Source: an uncultured Clostridium sp.
Lineage (GTDB): Bacteria; Bacillota; Clostridia; Lachnospirales; Lachnospiraceae
DNA: 16,464 bases
Assembly (NCBI GenBank): GCA_900541315.1
Contig: UQJF01000065.1
Span: forward strand, 1 to 16,464
Direction of reading: 5' to 3'
Position 1 is the first letter of the stretch. Each line of letters begins with the position of its first letter. Positions 1 to 6,951 of the stretch are shown here, piece after piece. The position numbers were made by a program, and so were the translations under genes. The notes under the pieces were generated by a model that was not told the DNA's origin, made no database searches, and saw nothing but the letters and a program-made list of their open reading frames with translations.

Positions 1-30
1 TCGGCAGCGTCAGATGTGTATAAGAGACAG
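1..30 (+). other. Nextera/Tn5 Read-1 sequencing adapter (artefact)
   Basis: These bases match the last 30 of the 33-base Nextera Read-1 oligonucleotide. Positions 12-30 are the 19-base Tn5 mosaic end, finishing in AAGAGACAG. It directly abuts the interior of an ABC transporter gene, so it is untrimmed library adapter at a contig edge and not a natural Tn5 end. Nothing left of base 31 should be interpreted biologically. Confidence 0.97.
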
Positions 31-412
31 GCGTAGCACAGTCTCCCATAATAGAATTGGTTAAATCCGCAAGGTCTTTTTTGCCAAAAAAGGACAACGG
101 GATTTTGCGTAGCCGTTCCGCTAAGGATATACGCCTTACCCCGCTTTCCACATAAGTCGCTAAGTAAGTGGCGTTATATTGAAACCAAGTCGCAATAAAT
201 ATAAGGCATAAGCAAACCAAAGAACCAACCGCATAAAAAGCAATGCGGCTTCCATTCAAGTTCCCATTCATGGTGTCAATGACAAAGTAATAGAGCAATC
301 CCACAGGGAGCATAAAGGATATATCCTGTACGACGCAGGCAATACAGCCTTTTATCAAATCGACAGCCCCCTGTCTTGATAATGCAAAACGTCTTTGCAA
401 TGTCTTAATCAT
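31..412 (-). CDS. ABC transporter, exporter-fold subunit, N-terminal fragment (cut by contig edge)
   Basis: The gene starts at ATG 412-410, and its first bases overlap the TGA stop of the upstream ABC gene (ATGA overlap), indicating translational coupling. About 127 codons are present before the adapter junction. They encode the start of a transmembrane domain. One hydrophobic span lies near residues 20-45 (CIACVVQDISFMLPVGLLYY) and a second near 55-78 (AVGSLVCLCLIFIATW). These are followed by the cytoplasmic-loop pattern typical of type IV exporter-fold half-transporters. The ATP-binding domain is missing because the contig ends. With the neighbouring 591-residue subunit it very probably forms a heterodimer. 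The substrate and the direction of transport cannot be told from sequence. Confidence 0.85.
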
Positions 413-2184
413 GCGTTTACCTCCTTTGCAATCTTCCATTCTGCCGCTTCGGAATAATCCTTCCACATTTTTGTAAATATGCCGTTTCTTTCTATCAGTC
501 CGCTATGTGTGCCGCTTTCGACAATTTCACCGTCTTGCAGTACATAAATGCAATCCGCGTCTGTGATTGACGACAACCTGTGTGCAATCATAATGACGGT
601 CTTTCCCTTTGAAAGCGCGGATAAAGCCTGCTGTACGCGCACCTCATTATCGGGGTCGGCAAATGCGGTCGCTTCATCAAGGATTATGATAGGCGCATTT
701 TTCAAAATCGCGCGGGCAATCGCTATTCTTTGCTGTTCGCCGCCGGACAGATATACGCCTTTTGCGCCGACAACCGTATCAATGCCATTCGGTAATTTTT
801 CAATAATATCCAAGCACTGTGCAGCTTCCAAAGCATGGGCGATTTCTTCGCGTGTAGCGTCAGGCTTTGCCATACGCACATTTTCCAATATGGACGCTTT
901 GATAAGTCGGCTGTTCTGAAATACAAAGGACACCTTATTCATCAATGTTTCTTTCGGAATGTCGCATATGTCGATATTCCCTATCAGTACGCGCCCTTTT
1001 TGCGGGTCAAAAAATCTTGTGACGATATTTGCAAGCGTTGTCTTGCCGCCGCCGGACGATCCTACCAATGCGACTGTCTGCCCCGGTTTTATGGAAAGAG
1101 ATACATCATTGAGCGCGTTTTTCTTTCCGTCATAGCTGTAACTAACGTGTTCTAATGTAATCCCATTATCTTTAGGGATATTATTCACGCTGCTTTCAGA
1201 TAATGGTTTTTCGTTCAGCACTTCATTAATCCTGTTAATTGCGTCGCCTACAATCATTGCGTCCTCGCTCATAAACATAATTTTTGTGAGCGTCGTACCA
1301 ATGACGGGCGTAATCACAATATAGAAAATAAGGTTTAACAGAAGTTCATTTGTTACGCCGCCCCTTGTAAAGAGAATACCTCCGGCAATCAGAAACGCGA
1401 ATACACTGTTAATTGCCGTTGTATAGAACATCATAGGCAGACGCAGCCCCTTTGTGTATGCGATTACCCATGTTTCGTAATTGTCTATCGCGTTTTTGAA
1501 GCGTTTGAAAGAAAAGATTGTCTGTCCGAAAGTCTTTACTACGGGTACGCCCCGCACATATTCAACGGCTTCATTTGACATATCGGCAAGCGCATTTTGA
1601 TATTGTTCCATTCGCTTTTCCATGTCTTTTCCTGTCATTTTCATCATAATCAGAAAACCAAGCACAACGGGAACAAGGCTTAAAAGCCCTAACCGCCAGT
1701 CAAAAGCAAGCAACAGGAAAAGTAGCCCTATAGGGGTGGCAATCGCCCCCGCTTTGTCGGGAAGCCTGTGTGCAAGATACGTTTCCGTAGCAGCACTGGA
1801 ACCGTTTACTATTCTCCGCAGCTTTCCACTTCCATACTTCTCCGTTACTCCGAGCGGCAATGCTGCAATATGGCGCATAAGCTCTTTTCGGATATTAGCG
1901 GCAACCCGGAACGCGCTCAAATGCGAACACATCAAAGCGGCTATGTAAACAACAATAGAGATAACTGCAAACAATACGGCAGACCAACCGTAGCCTGTGA
2001 CATTCTCCGCCTGTGAGAAGTCCGGGGAAACCTCCAGTATGTCGTGAATAATACACCATATATACCAAAAAGGTACAAGAGCCAACAGTGCACTCATTAC
2101 AGACAGTACCCAAGAAAGATAGGTCAATATCTTATGCCCTCCGGCATAACCCATCAGTCTTGATAGATTTGACTGTTTTTTCAT
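409..2184 (-). CDS. ABC transporter, fused membrane and ATP-binding subunit (heterodimer partner)
   Basis: This is a full-length 591-residue half-transporter. Residues 1-310 carry about six membrane spans (first near 21-45, then 68-90, 147-180 and 255-300). Residues 340-591 form the nucleotide-binding domain. Walker A is GSSGGGKTT (375-383), the signature is LSGGE (479-483), Walker B ends LDEAT with catalytic Glu504, and the H-loop His is 535. All ATPase residues are intact. The start has an AAGGAGG ribosome binding site. The downstream gene overlaps its stop, so the pair is co-translated, and a TetR gene lies just upstream. Such TetR-controlled pairs include drug exporters and also YbtP/YbtQ-like siderophore importers, and I cannot separate these here. 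Confidence 0.93.
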   Translation of the reverse strand: MKKQSNLSRLMGYAGGHKILTYLSWVLSVMSALLALVPFWYIWCIIHDILEVSPDFSQAENVTGYGWSAVLFAVISIVVYIAALMCSHLSAFRVAANIRKELMRHIAALPLGVTEKYGSGKLRRIVNGSSAATETYLAHRLPDKAGAIATPIGLLFLLLAFDWRLGLLSLVPVVLGFLIMMKMTGKDMEKRMEQYQNALADMSNEAVEYVRGVPVVKTFGQTIFSFKRFKNAIDNYETWVIAYTKGLRLPMMFYTTAINSVFAFLIAGGILFTRGGVTNELLLNLIFYIVITPVIGTTLTKIMFMSEDAMIVGDAINRINEVLNEKPLSESSVNNIPKDNGITLEHVSYSYDGKKNALNDVSLSIKPGQTVALVGSSGGGKTTLANIVTRFFDPQKGRVLIGNIDICDIPKETLMNKVSFVFQNSRLIKASILENVRMAKPDATREEIAHALEAAQCLDIIEKLPNGIDTVVGAKGVYLSGGEQQRIAIARAILKNAPIIILDEATAFADPDNEVRVQQALSALSKGKTVIMIAHRLSSITDADCIYVLQDGEIVESGTHSGLIERNGIFTKMWKDYSEAAEWKIAKEVNA

Positions 2185-2339
2185 TGATAAAACCTCCTTG
2201 AAAATTTTTTATGATACGAGAACAAAATGAACGTCCTCCAATATCCTCATTTCAGTTAGTGTTGCCCTTGTGAAGTTAGCAGTAACTAACCTGTGTATAA
2301 AAATTATAGGGCAGATTGCCCTAACGAATTTATTCATTT
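2185..2339 (-). promoter_or_regulatory. Leader region upstream of the ABC pair with inverted repeats and a possible 13-codon ORF
   Basis: The 155-base gap holds an inverted repeat GTTAG-N6-CTAAC and a further CTAACTG arm that could pair alternatively with it. It also contains a short reading frame, MRILEDVHFVLVS, ending 22 bases before the transporter ATG. No ATAAC-N3-GTTAT palindrome like those at the tetR promoter is present, and no good -35 element is seen. The transporter may be read from the tetR promoter or controlled through the leader. This is inference from structure only. Confidence 0.3.
2299..2322 (-). terminator. Probable rho-independent terminator after tetR
   Basis: On the minus strand the arms AGGGCA and TGCCCT form a 6-bp stem with a three-base loop (2308-2322). 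It is followed by ATAATTTTT. It lies just downstream of the tetR stop. The T-rich tail also contains TATAAT, so a -10 element for the transporter genes is an alternative reading. Confidence 0.5.
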
Positions 2340-2957
2340 TTATTGCCCCATAATTTTCATCCACCCGGCGGTATAGAAATCTCTCATTTCTTTCAAATAG
2401 TGCTTTGCTTCTTCAAGAGGCATTTCATGTATAATCAGCTCAAAAAATGTATTAAACATTCCTGTAATCAAGATATGCTCCAACCGTTCATCAATGGGGG
2501 GAGCAGGTCTGCCTATCTTTTCAAGAACTGCTAAATAATCATGTGTTCCTTTTGTTTCTATTTCCACCATTTCATCAATCAATTTTGAAAAACGTGTTCC
2601 CTCCGAACAGCAAAGTATGAGCTTAAATTCATTCAAGTGTTCATAGGCATACAAGAGCATTTCATACATACATTCGCCGGAAGTAGAAGTAAGATTGTTA
2701 GGTTGTTCTTCTGGCGGAATTTCAGCAAATTCTTTTTGAGCCTTGCAAAATCGTTCCAGTAAAAAATTGTAGTGTTCGCCTACCAATGCTTCAAACAAGT
2801 CCTCTTTACTATCATAATAGCCATATAAAGCCCCTGTGGTTACGCCTGCTTTTTTAGCAATATTTCGTAATGAAGCAGATGTGAAGCCTTTTTCAAGAAA
2901 TTCCTGTATAGCAGCCGATAAAATCATCTGCAATGTCGTTTTTTCTTCGTTGCTCAT
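2340..2957 (-). CDS. TetR/AcrR-family transcriptional regulator
   Basis: This is a 205-residue repressor. The ATG at 2957 is chosen because AGAGGA sits seven bases upstream. A longer frame back to 3047 would run through the promoter and operators. The N-terminal helix-turn-helix spans roughly residues 8-55 and contains the typical TetR pattern TSASLRNIAKKAGVTTGALY followed by YYDSKEDLF. The C-terminal ligand-binding domain (about 70-205) is poorly conserved, as usual, so the ligand is unknown. The gene lies immediately upstream of the ABC pair on the same strand. Its promoter carries two tandem palindromes, so it is very probably autoregulated and probably also controls the transporter. Confidence 0.9.
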   Translation of the reverse strand: MSNEEKTTLQMILSAAIQEFLEKGFTSASLRNIAKKAGVTTGALYGYYDSKEDLFEALVGEHYNFLLERFCKAQKEFAEIPPEEQPNNLTSTSGECMYEMLLYAYEHLNEFKLILCCSEGTRFSKLIDEMVEIETKGTHDYLAVLEKIGRPAPPIDERLEHILITGMFNTFFELIIHEMPLEEAKHYLKEMRDFYTAGWMKIMGQ

Positions 2958-2973
2958 TTTTAATCCTCTTTTT

Positions 2974-2999
2974 ATAACACTGTTATATAACATCGTTAT
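2974..2999. promoter_or_regulatory. Tandem palindromic operator, probably for the TetR protein
   Basis: Two directly adjacent 13-base palindromes, each ATAAC-N3-GTTAT, occupy 2974-2986 and 2987-2999. The second overlaps the -10 box of the tetR promoter, and both cover the expected transcription start. Binding there would block initiation. The assignment to this TetR protein is inferred from position. Confidence 0.75.
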
Positions 3000-3026
3000 A
3001 ATAGCACCTCGCAAAAACTTTGTCAA
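2998..3026 (-). promoter_or_regulatory. Sigma-A promoter of tetR
   Basis: On the minus strand there is a perfect -35 TTGACA (3026-3021), a 17-base spacer and a -10 TATTAT (3003-2998). The -10 box overlaps the upstream operator palindrome. The transcript would start about 30-35 bases before the tetR ATG. Confidence 0.82.
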
Positions 3027-3333
3027 TTCCCCAATATTATTTTCCACTATCCAAATATCATTTTCTGTCTGCTCAGAGATGTAAATTTCATTATCTTTTT
3101 GTTTGAAAAGGTGTTAAATGACCGTCTTTCAGTTAACACCCCTTGAAAGTGCGTTTACCCCCCCCATATATTCTAGGACTTTCGCCTGTTTCGTCCATTT
3201 GCCCTCGTAAATTGTGCCCCTTGTTAGATAACGGGGACTTTGAATGGCTTGCAAGCATGACGGGATTACTTCGCCAGTTGCTGAAATTGTGAGCGTATCC
3301 GTTAAGTATATCAGGTAAAATTTAAAAATTGTT
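3027..3333. other. Spacer between tetR and methyltransferase; possible coding remnant
   Basis: No complete gene is seen in this stretch of about 300 bases. On the minus strand a frame without a convincing start, ending at 3129, reads like real protein in its last 50 codons (for example GEVIPSCLQAIQSPRYLTRG). It has no recognisable family or ribosome binding site. It could be a remnant of a lost cargo gene. A run of eight C bases lies within it near 3157-3164. Confidence 0.3.
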
Positions 3334-3942
3334 TTACTTTCGAGCAACCACACAAAGCCAGCCTTTAGCATTTTTGTTCGTTTCTATATGCGTAAATCCT
3401 GCTTTTTCCAAAGAATATTTAATCTCTTTGGAAGTATAAATTTTCATTCCTTTTATAATCTCTGTCCATTTTTTATCTTTGTCATTTTCGCCATTTGACT
3501 CATTACAAACCATAAAAATTCCACCTTTTTTTAGCACTCTATATATCTGGCTAAAACTTTGGTCAATATCAGACCAAAAATATATTGTTTCAAAAGCAGT
3601 TGCTAAGTCAAAGGTTTCATTGGCAAAAGGAAGTTCCTGCACATTTCCTTGCAGAATTTCACAATGCTTTCTTTCTACTGCAAATTTATTAACTTTTTTT
3701 GATTTTCTAACACTAACCTCTGAATAATCAATGCCAAAAACTTTACCCTTTGGACTTTTTTCTAATAGTTTTTTTATATTTGCACCACCACCGCAACCAA
3801 CGTCTAATGATATATCGTTCTTATTAATTTTTATATGCTTCAATCCCCATTCTGCCATAGGAGAATGACCTATATTCATCATATTAACCATAAGGCTTCC
3901 GCCAAGTCCTTTAGGTTTACAAGTGTTTTGAAAAAAAGACAT
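3334..3942 (-). CDS. Class I SAM-dependent methyltransferase
   Basis: This is a 202-residue protein. The ATG at 3942 is preferred over an earlier frame start at 3969 because AAGGAGAGG precedes it at a good distance. Motif I, the SAM-binding glycine loop, is LDVGCGGGAN at about 46-55. The motif II acidic end is FGIDYSE (69-75), followed by a motif resembling GNVQELPFANETFD (99-112) and a VLKKGGIF post-motif (136-143). It belongs to the broad methyltransferase 11/25 group acting on small molecules, and the substrate cannot be named. It has its own promoter, so it is not simply part of the tetR-ABC unit. Its codons look more AT-rich than those of the ABC genes, which fits separate acquisition as cargo. 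Confidence 0.87.
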   Translation of the reverse strand: MSFFQNTCKPKGLGGSLMVNMMNIGHSPMAEWGLKHIKINKNDISLDVGCGGGANIKKLLEKSPKGKVFGIDYSEVSVRKSKKVNKFAVERKHCEILQGNVQELPFANETFDLATAFETIYFWSDIDQSFSQIYRVLKKGGIFMVCNESNGENDKDKKWTEIIKGMKIYTSKEIKYSLEKAGFTHIETNKNAKGWLCVVARK

Positions 3943-3987
3943 AATTACACCTCTCCTTACATCAATCAAGTTAGCTTTGACTAATTC

Positions 3988-4016
3988 ATTCTATCATTAT
4001 TATAAAATTCGTGCAA
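3988..4016 (-). promoter_or_regulatory. Sigma-A promoter of the methyltransferase gene
   Basis: On the minus strand there is -35 TTGCAC (4016-4011), a 17-base spacer and -10 TAGAAT (3993-3988). It lies about 45 bases upstream of the methyltransferase ATG, with the start point and ribosome binding site correctly placed between them. Confidence 0.65.
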
Positions 4017-4093
4017 TAAAGTCTTAAAATAATTGCAGAAATGAGATAGTGTATTTACGCAGGTTTTCTCAATTTAGTATCTGTTTTCAAGTC

Positions 4094-4135
4094 AAAGAGG
4101 GTAGACAAAAAATATTATCTGCCTACCCTCTTTTT
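4094..4135. terminator. Strong hairpin, probable bidirectional terminator after tnpV
   Basis: Arms AAAGAGGGTAG (4094-4104) and CTACCCTCTTT (4123-4133) form a perfect 11-bp stem around an A/T-rich loop. The plus-strand side ends in a T run, and the minus-strand side ends in only three T. It lies just downstream of the tnpV stop and upstream of the methyltransferase promoter, so it isolates the two units. Confidence 0.75.
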
Positions 4136-4156
4136 CATCTTATAAGCGTTACATTA

Positions 4157-4537
4157 CTATGCGTAGATAATTTCTGCATTGACGATTTCTCTTGCTCTTG
4201 CCTGTATCTCGTTTATTCTGCCAACCCACAACATCGGGCGTTCTGTTTTGAGCTGTTCAGTAACGCCCTCCTTATCAGCCATTTGCTCAACCAATCGAAA
4301 CATCATCTCCGTTGCCTGTTCGTCAATATCAGCAAGATAACTGTTCAATCTGCCACTTGTGAGTAGCGTGATGTAAACTGCTTTCTTGCATTCCTGTAAA
4401 TAGCGTTTGTGTCGCTGTCCCCATAAGCCGATAGGCTTGTTTTCTTTTTTGGTTGGTAAAGTAAGGCAAGGAATATAATAATCCCCCTGCAATTCATACC
4501 AAAGTCCGTTGCTTTCATCGTAAATATATTTCTCCAT
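4157..4537 (-). CDS. tnpV: TnpV-family transposon-encoded protein
   Basis: This is a 126-residue protein beginning MEKYIYDESNGLWYELQGDY. The ATG at 4537 is chosen because GGAGG ends eight bases upstream. A TTG five codons earlier overlaps that ribosome binding site and is unlikely. The N-terminal Y-I-Y-D-E-x-N-G-L-W-Y-E and the central PIGLWGQRHKRYL pattern are those of the TnpV family (first described from Tn4451). The family has no established biochemical role and is a reliable marker of clostridial mobile elements. The gene is the last one before the inferred element end, about 240 bases away. The assignment is from recognition of the family and is fairly secure. Confidence 0.85.
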   Translation of the reverse strand: MEKYIYDESNGLWYELQGDYYIPCLTLPTKKENKPIGLWGQRHKRYLQECKKAVYITLLTSGRLNSYLADIDEQATEMMFRLVEQMADKEGVTEQLKTERPMLWVGRINEIQARAREIVNAEIIYA

Positions 4538-4705
4538 AGTGTTATCCTCCAAAATAATCTATTCGCACATACATCACAGTTTCCCGATTACCACACTTTG
4601 TTATATTGTGTTATCAGATTTTTCTGCCCTTGATTTTGCCCTTATGATTGTGCAGAACAAGGGTAACATTGTGTGAAATCATATAAAGGGATAAGGTGGA
4701 CTGAT

Positions 4706-4771
4706 TGCGATAAATCCTTTATTTTCAAGGCTTTCGGAGGATTTTATTAAAACTCTATGAGGTGCGATAAA
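4706..4771. repeat. Subterminal 9-base direct repeat near the element end
   Basis: TGCGATAAA occurs at 4706-4714 and again at 4763-4771, just inside the inferred junction at 4779-4780. The second copy lies within a small inverted repeat, AGGTG/CACCT (4760-4776). Repeats just inside an element end could be recombinase or accessory-protein sites. The role is inference. Confidence 0.4.
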
Positions 4772-5357
4772 CACCTGTGAAATTATGAATTTCTAATTGT
4801 GATTTGGAAAAATCTCGAATAGGAAAGGTACCGTTATCATAATCCCTACAATCAGGAGGCAAAACGACAAGCAGCGGGTCATCTTTAACGAAGAAATACT
4901 CGTCCCTGATTTCTTTCTTATATGTGATGATTGCCAAATCGATCCTGCGTTCCGATAAGTCCTGTATTTGATGAACGCCATCAACAAAACGAAACGAAAC
5001 ATTTGGATGGATGGTATGAAATTTCTTAATAATTGGAAGGAAATATAGCATTTTGACGCTGGCTACTCCACCTAAGACAACTTCGCCGCATAACAGGTTT
5101 TTAATCTGATCAACATGCTCACAAAGACGCCGATTGACTTCCACTACAGAAATGATTTCAGGAAAGACTTCCTCGCCACATTTTGTTAAGCTAACGCCGT
5201 TTCTTGTTCGATCGACCAATTGAAGGTCAAATTGCTTTTCAACCATTTTAAGTATATAGCTAACGGCTGATTGGGTATAGCCAGTTTCAGCAGCTGCAGC
5301 ACTGACGCTTCCTGTCTCGATGACCTTTATAAAAACTTCGTATTGATTAATGTCCAT
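4755..5357 (-). pseudogene. LysR-type transcriptional regulator, truncated at the C-terminus
   Basis: The readable frame is 200 residues, against about 290-300 for the family. The ATG at 5357 has GGAGGG just upstream. The winged helix-turn-helix (about 1-62) is intact: FIKVIETGSVSAAAAE, then GYTQSAVSYILKMVEKQ and LVDRTRNGVSLTKCGEE. The effector domain begins at about 90 and proceeds normally to residue 192 (SQLEIHNF). It then runs into seven unrelated codons, TGVYRTS, and a stop. The break coincides with the inferred mobile-element end, so roughly the last third is missing. It is divergent from the sugar cluster, whose activator it may once have been. A truncated protein that binds DNA but cannot sense ligand could still be made. 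Confidence 0.85.
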
Positions 5358-5471
5358 AAGACCCTCCAGCAACAATTTGAATGGTAGCTATTAAATTCTT
5401 TGATTTCACAAGTATGTATTCAAGTTGTATAATTACAATAAGATTACAGAAAAATAAAGTAAAAAGCAATT

Positions 5472-5491
5472 ATTATTATACATTATTATAC
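5472..5491. repeat. Perfect tandem 10-base repeat over the lysR promoter -10
   Basis: ATTATTATAC is repeated back to back at 5472-5481 and 5482-5491. Read on the minus strand, each copy supplies a TATAAT hexamer, so the repeat duplicates the -10 element of the lysR promoter. Confidence 0.8.
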
Positions 5492-5513
5492 TTCATACGC
5501 GAGTGTGTGTCAA
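5485..5513 (-). promoter_or_regulatory. Consensus sigma-A promoter of lysR
   Basis: On the minus strand there is -35 TTGACA (5513-5508), exactly 17 bases, then -10 TATAAT (5490-5485). Both hexamers are perfect consensus. The transcript would have an untranslated leader of about 120 bases before the lysR ATG. Confidence 0.85.
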
Positions 5514-5738
5514 TTGAGTTACAAAATATGCGTTGAAAGAGAAATTGATATAAAAAATATAGATTTGTACCGTCCATGATGTATGCCGATATGGTGCTGG
5601 CGCAACAAGGGGAATGCTGGTTGCAATGCTACCGTCACAGATTGTGTATCGATTGTTTCGGTGCAAAGTCATTCAAGAAATTTTCACGTATGGTATAAAA
5701 GTGTAGTGCAAATAACAAGGAAGGAAGGATTTACAGTT
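5514..5738 (+). other. Upstream region of the sugar cluster; possible promoter and coding remnant
   Basis: This region should contain the promoter of the cluster, but no consensus one is seen. The best candidate is ATTCAA, 17 bases, TATAAA (near 5671-5699). In the frame 5587-5706 a 39-codon stretch without a start reads GAGATRGMLVAMLPSQIVYR, which faintly resembles the C-terminal part of a PTS EIIC permease. It may be a remnant of an older gene. The longer frame from 5583 into the SIS gene has no ribosome binding site and is not taken as coding. Confidence 0.3.
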
Positions 5739-6890
5739 ATGAAAAGTGAACATGCAAGGGATATGTTACGGGAAATTGCAGAAGAGGCAGAAATCTTTGC
5801 TCAGATTCTGAAAAACAAAGAACAGTACATAAAAGACTTTGTAGAGCTTTATAAGACTCATTCGTTCAAGAGGATTTATATTGTAGGAAACGGGTCGCCC
5901 GGATGTGCTTCGATTGCGCTGAAATACGCTGCAAATAAGCTGCTGCAAGTGGATGCAACCTATTCAACTCCGGGACTTTTTTTGCATCATGAGGGCTTTG
6001 ACCCATCGGGTATTTATAAGTCAGAGGATATGCTGCTGATTTGTCCAGCTGAGTCCGGAAGGACAAAGGGACCAGTGCTGATTGCAAGAGAAGCCAAGAA
6101 GAAAGGAATCTCGGTTGCGTGCTGTACGTTGGAACCGGAGGGAGTGTTGGCACAGACTTCGGATGTTGTGATTTTCAAGCCATCACGCCGCGAGTTTGGT
6201 CTGCCTTCTACAAAAGGGCATTCAACCGGTATTTTTCTGTTTTTACTGGCATTCATTGAAGCAGCGTATCAAACTGGCAAGCTGACAGTGGAAGAATATG
6301 AAAGCTATATGGCAGGAATGGAGCATTTGCCAGCAGCAGTGGACGATGCTTACGAAAAAACACTGGCTTGGTTTGATCGTTATATGGATGTAGCGATGGG
6401 TGCGGGAAGATTTCATTTAATCGGTTATGGTGCCAACTTCTCAACGGTCAATGAGATTGTGCTGAAATTTGTTGAGTCGCACCGTAAGCCCAGCATTGCG
6501 GTAGAACTTGAGGAGTTTATGCACGGACATATTCGCTCCATTACAAACGATGAAATTATTGTCTTTATTTGTGCTGAAGAGGGCGTAGAGAAGCAAAGAA
6601 TGCTTCAACTGTACGATTTGCTGACAAAGGAAAATGTAGGGGCCGCTCGCATTTTGATTCACAGTGCCAAAGATTCTTTTACCGTTCCGATGGAAATTGC
6701 CTTTGACGCTTCAAACGTGGAATTTGTGAATGTACTGGAGTATCTTGTGCCACTACAGATTCTTACATATGAAATCTCAGATCACCTTGGACTGGATATG
6801 TCCAAAAGTGTTGGAATGGCGCTGAAAAAAGCCATGCAGCCGAGCTTTGGTGTACCTTTGACGCAAGAAGAATCGACGCAAGAAGGATAA
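5739..6890 (+). CDS. Double-SIS-domain sugar-phosphate isomerase/deglycase (GlmS/FrlB-like)
   Basis: This is a 383-residue cytoplasmic protein. The ATG at 5739 follows AAGGAAGGA. The first SIS domain covers about 35-180 (IYIVGNGSPGCAS, PAESGRTKG, PSTKGHSTG) and the second about 215-345. Residues equivalent to the GlmS isomerase catalytic set are present at matching spacing: Glu239, Lys243, Glu246, His262 (in EFMHG) and Lys356 (in DMSKSVG). There is no glutaminase domain, so it cannot be a glucosamine synthase using glutamine. Related stand-alone proteins include fructoselysine-6-phosphate deglycase and AgaS-type deaminases/isomerases. It opens the plus-strand sugar cluster and shares the ELEEFMHG motif with the SIS half of the fusion gene at 12854. 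The substrate is unresolved. Confidence 0.85.
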   Translation: MKSEHARDMLREIAEEAEIFAQILKNKEQYIKDFVELYKTHSFKRIYIVGNGSPGCASIALKYAANKLLQVDATYSTPGLFLHHEGFDPSGIYKSEDMLLICPAESGRTKGPVLIAREAKKKGISVACCTLEPEGVLAQTSDVVIFKPSRREFGLPSTKGHSTGIFLFLLAFIEAAYQTGKLTVEEYESYMAGMEHLPAAVDDAYEKTLAWFDRYMDVAMGAGRFHLIGYGANFSTVNEIVLKFVESHRKPSIAVELEEFMHGHIRSITNDEIIVFICAEEGVEKQRMLQLYDLLTKENVGAARILIHSAKDSFTVPMEIAFDASNVEFVNVLEYLVPLQILTYEISDHLGLDMSKSVGMALKKAMQPSFGVPLTQEESTQEG

Positions 6891-6951
6891 ACGTTGCTGA
6901 AAGATTTCTGTTTCTTGGGAAAAATAAAGTAGATTGTCTGGAGGGAAACAT

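Larger units (their letters stand above)
31..4780. mobile_element. Probable end segment of an integrated transposon/ICE carrying an ABC pair, tetR, methyltransferase and tnpV
   Basis: The block holds five minus-strand genes, including tnpV, a gene family known from Tn4451-type and related clostridial elements. It stops where a chromosomal-looking lysR gene loses its frame. The join falls at a GA dinucleotide (4779-4780). GA is the known crossover dinucleotide of large serine recombinases of the TnpX/TndX group, so such a recombinase is a reasonable guess. No recombinase gene is visible, and it would have to lie left of the contig edge. Extent and family are inference; the lysR truncation and tnpV are seen directly. 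Confidence 0.55.

Noticed and set aside
12..30. Tn5 mosaic end as evidence of a natural Tn5 insertion
   Set aside because: The adjoining bases 1-11 are the Nextera primer sequence, which does not occur in natural Tn5.
835..1155. Plus-strand frame within the ABC gene
   Set aside because: It is antisense to a strongly conserved ATP-binding domain and has no motif or ribosome binding site.
3157..3164. Run of eight C bases as a phase-variation tract
   Set aside because: It does not sit in a supported gene or promoter, so no switching role can be argued.
3129..3371. An 80-codon minus-strand frame
   Set aside because: It overlaps the methyltransferase C-terminus and has no ribosome binding site. 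Only its end looks coding, so it is noted as a possible remnant and not called as a gene.
5583..5738. In-frame extension of the SIS gene by 52 codons
   Set aside because: It has no ribosome binding site, its composition does not look like the family, and a good site precedes the ATG at 5739.
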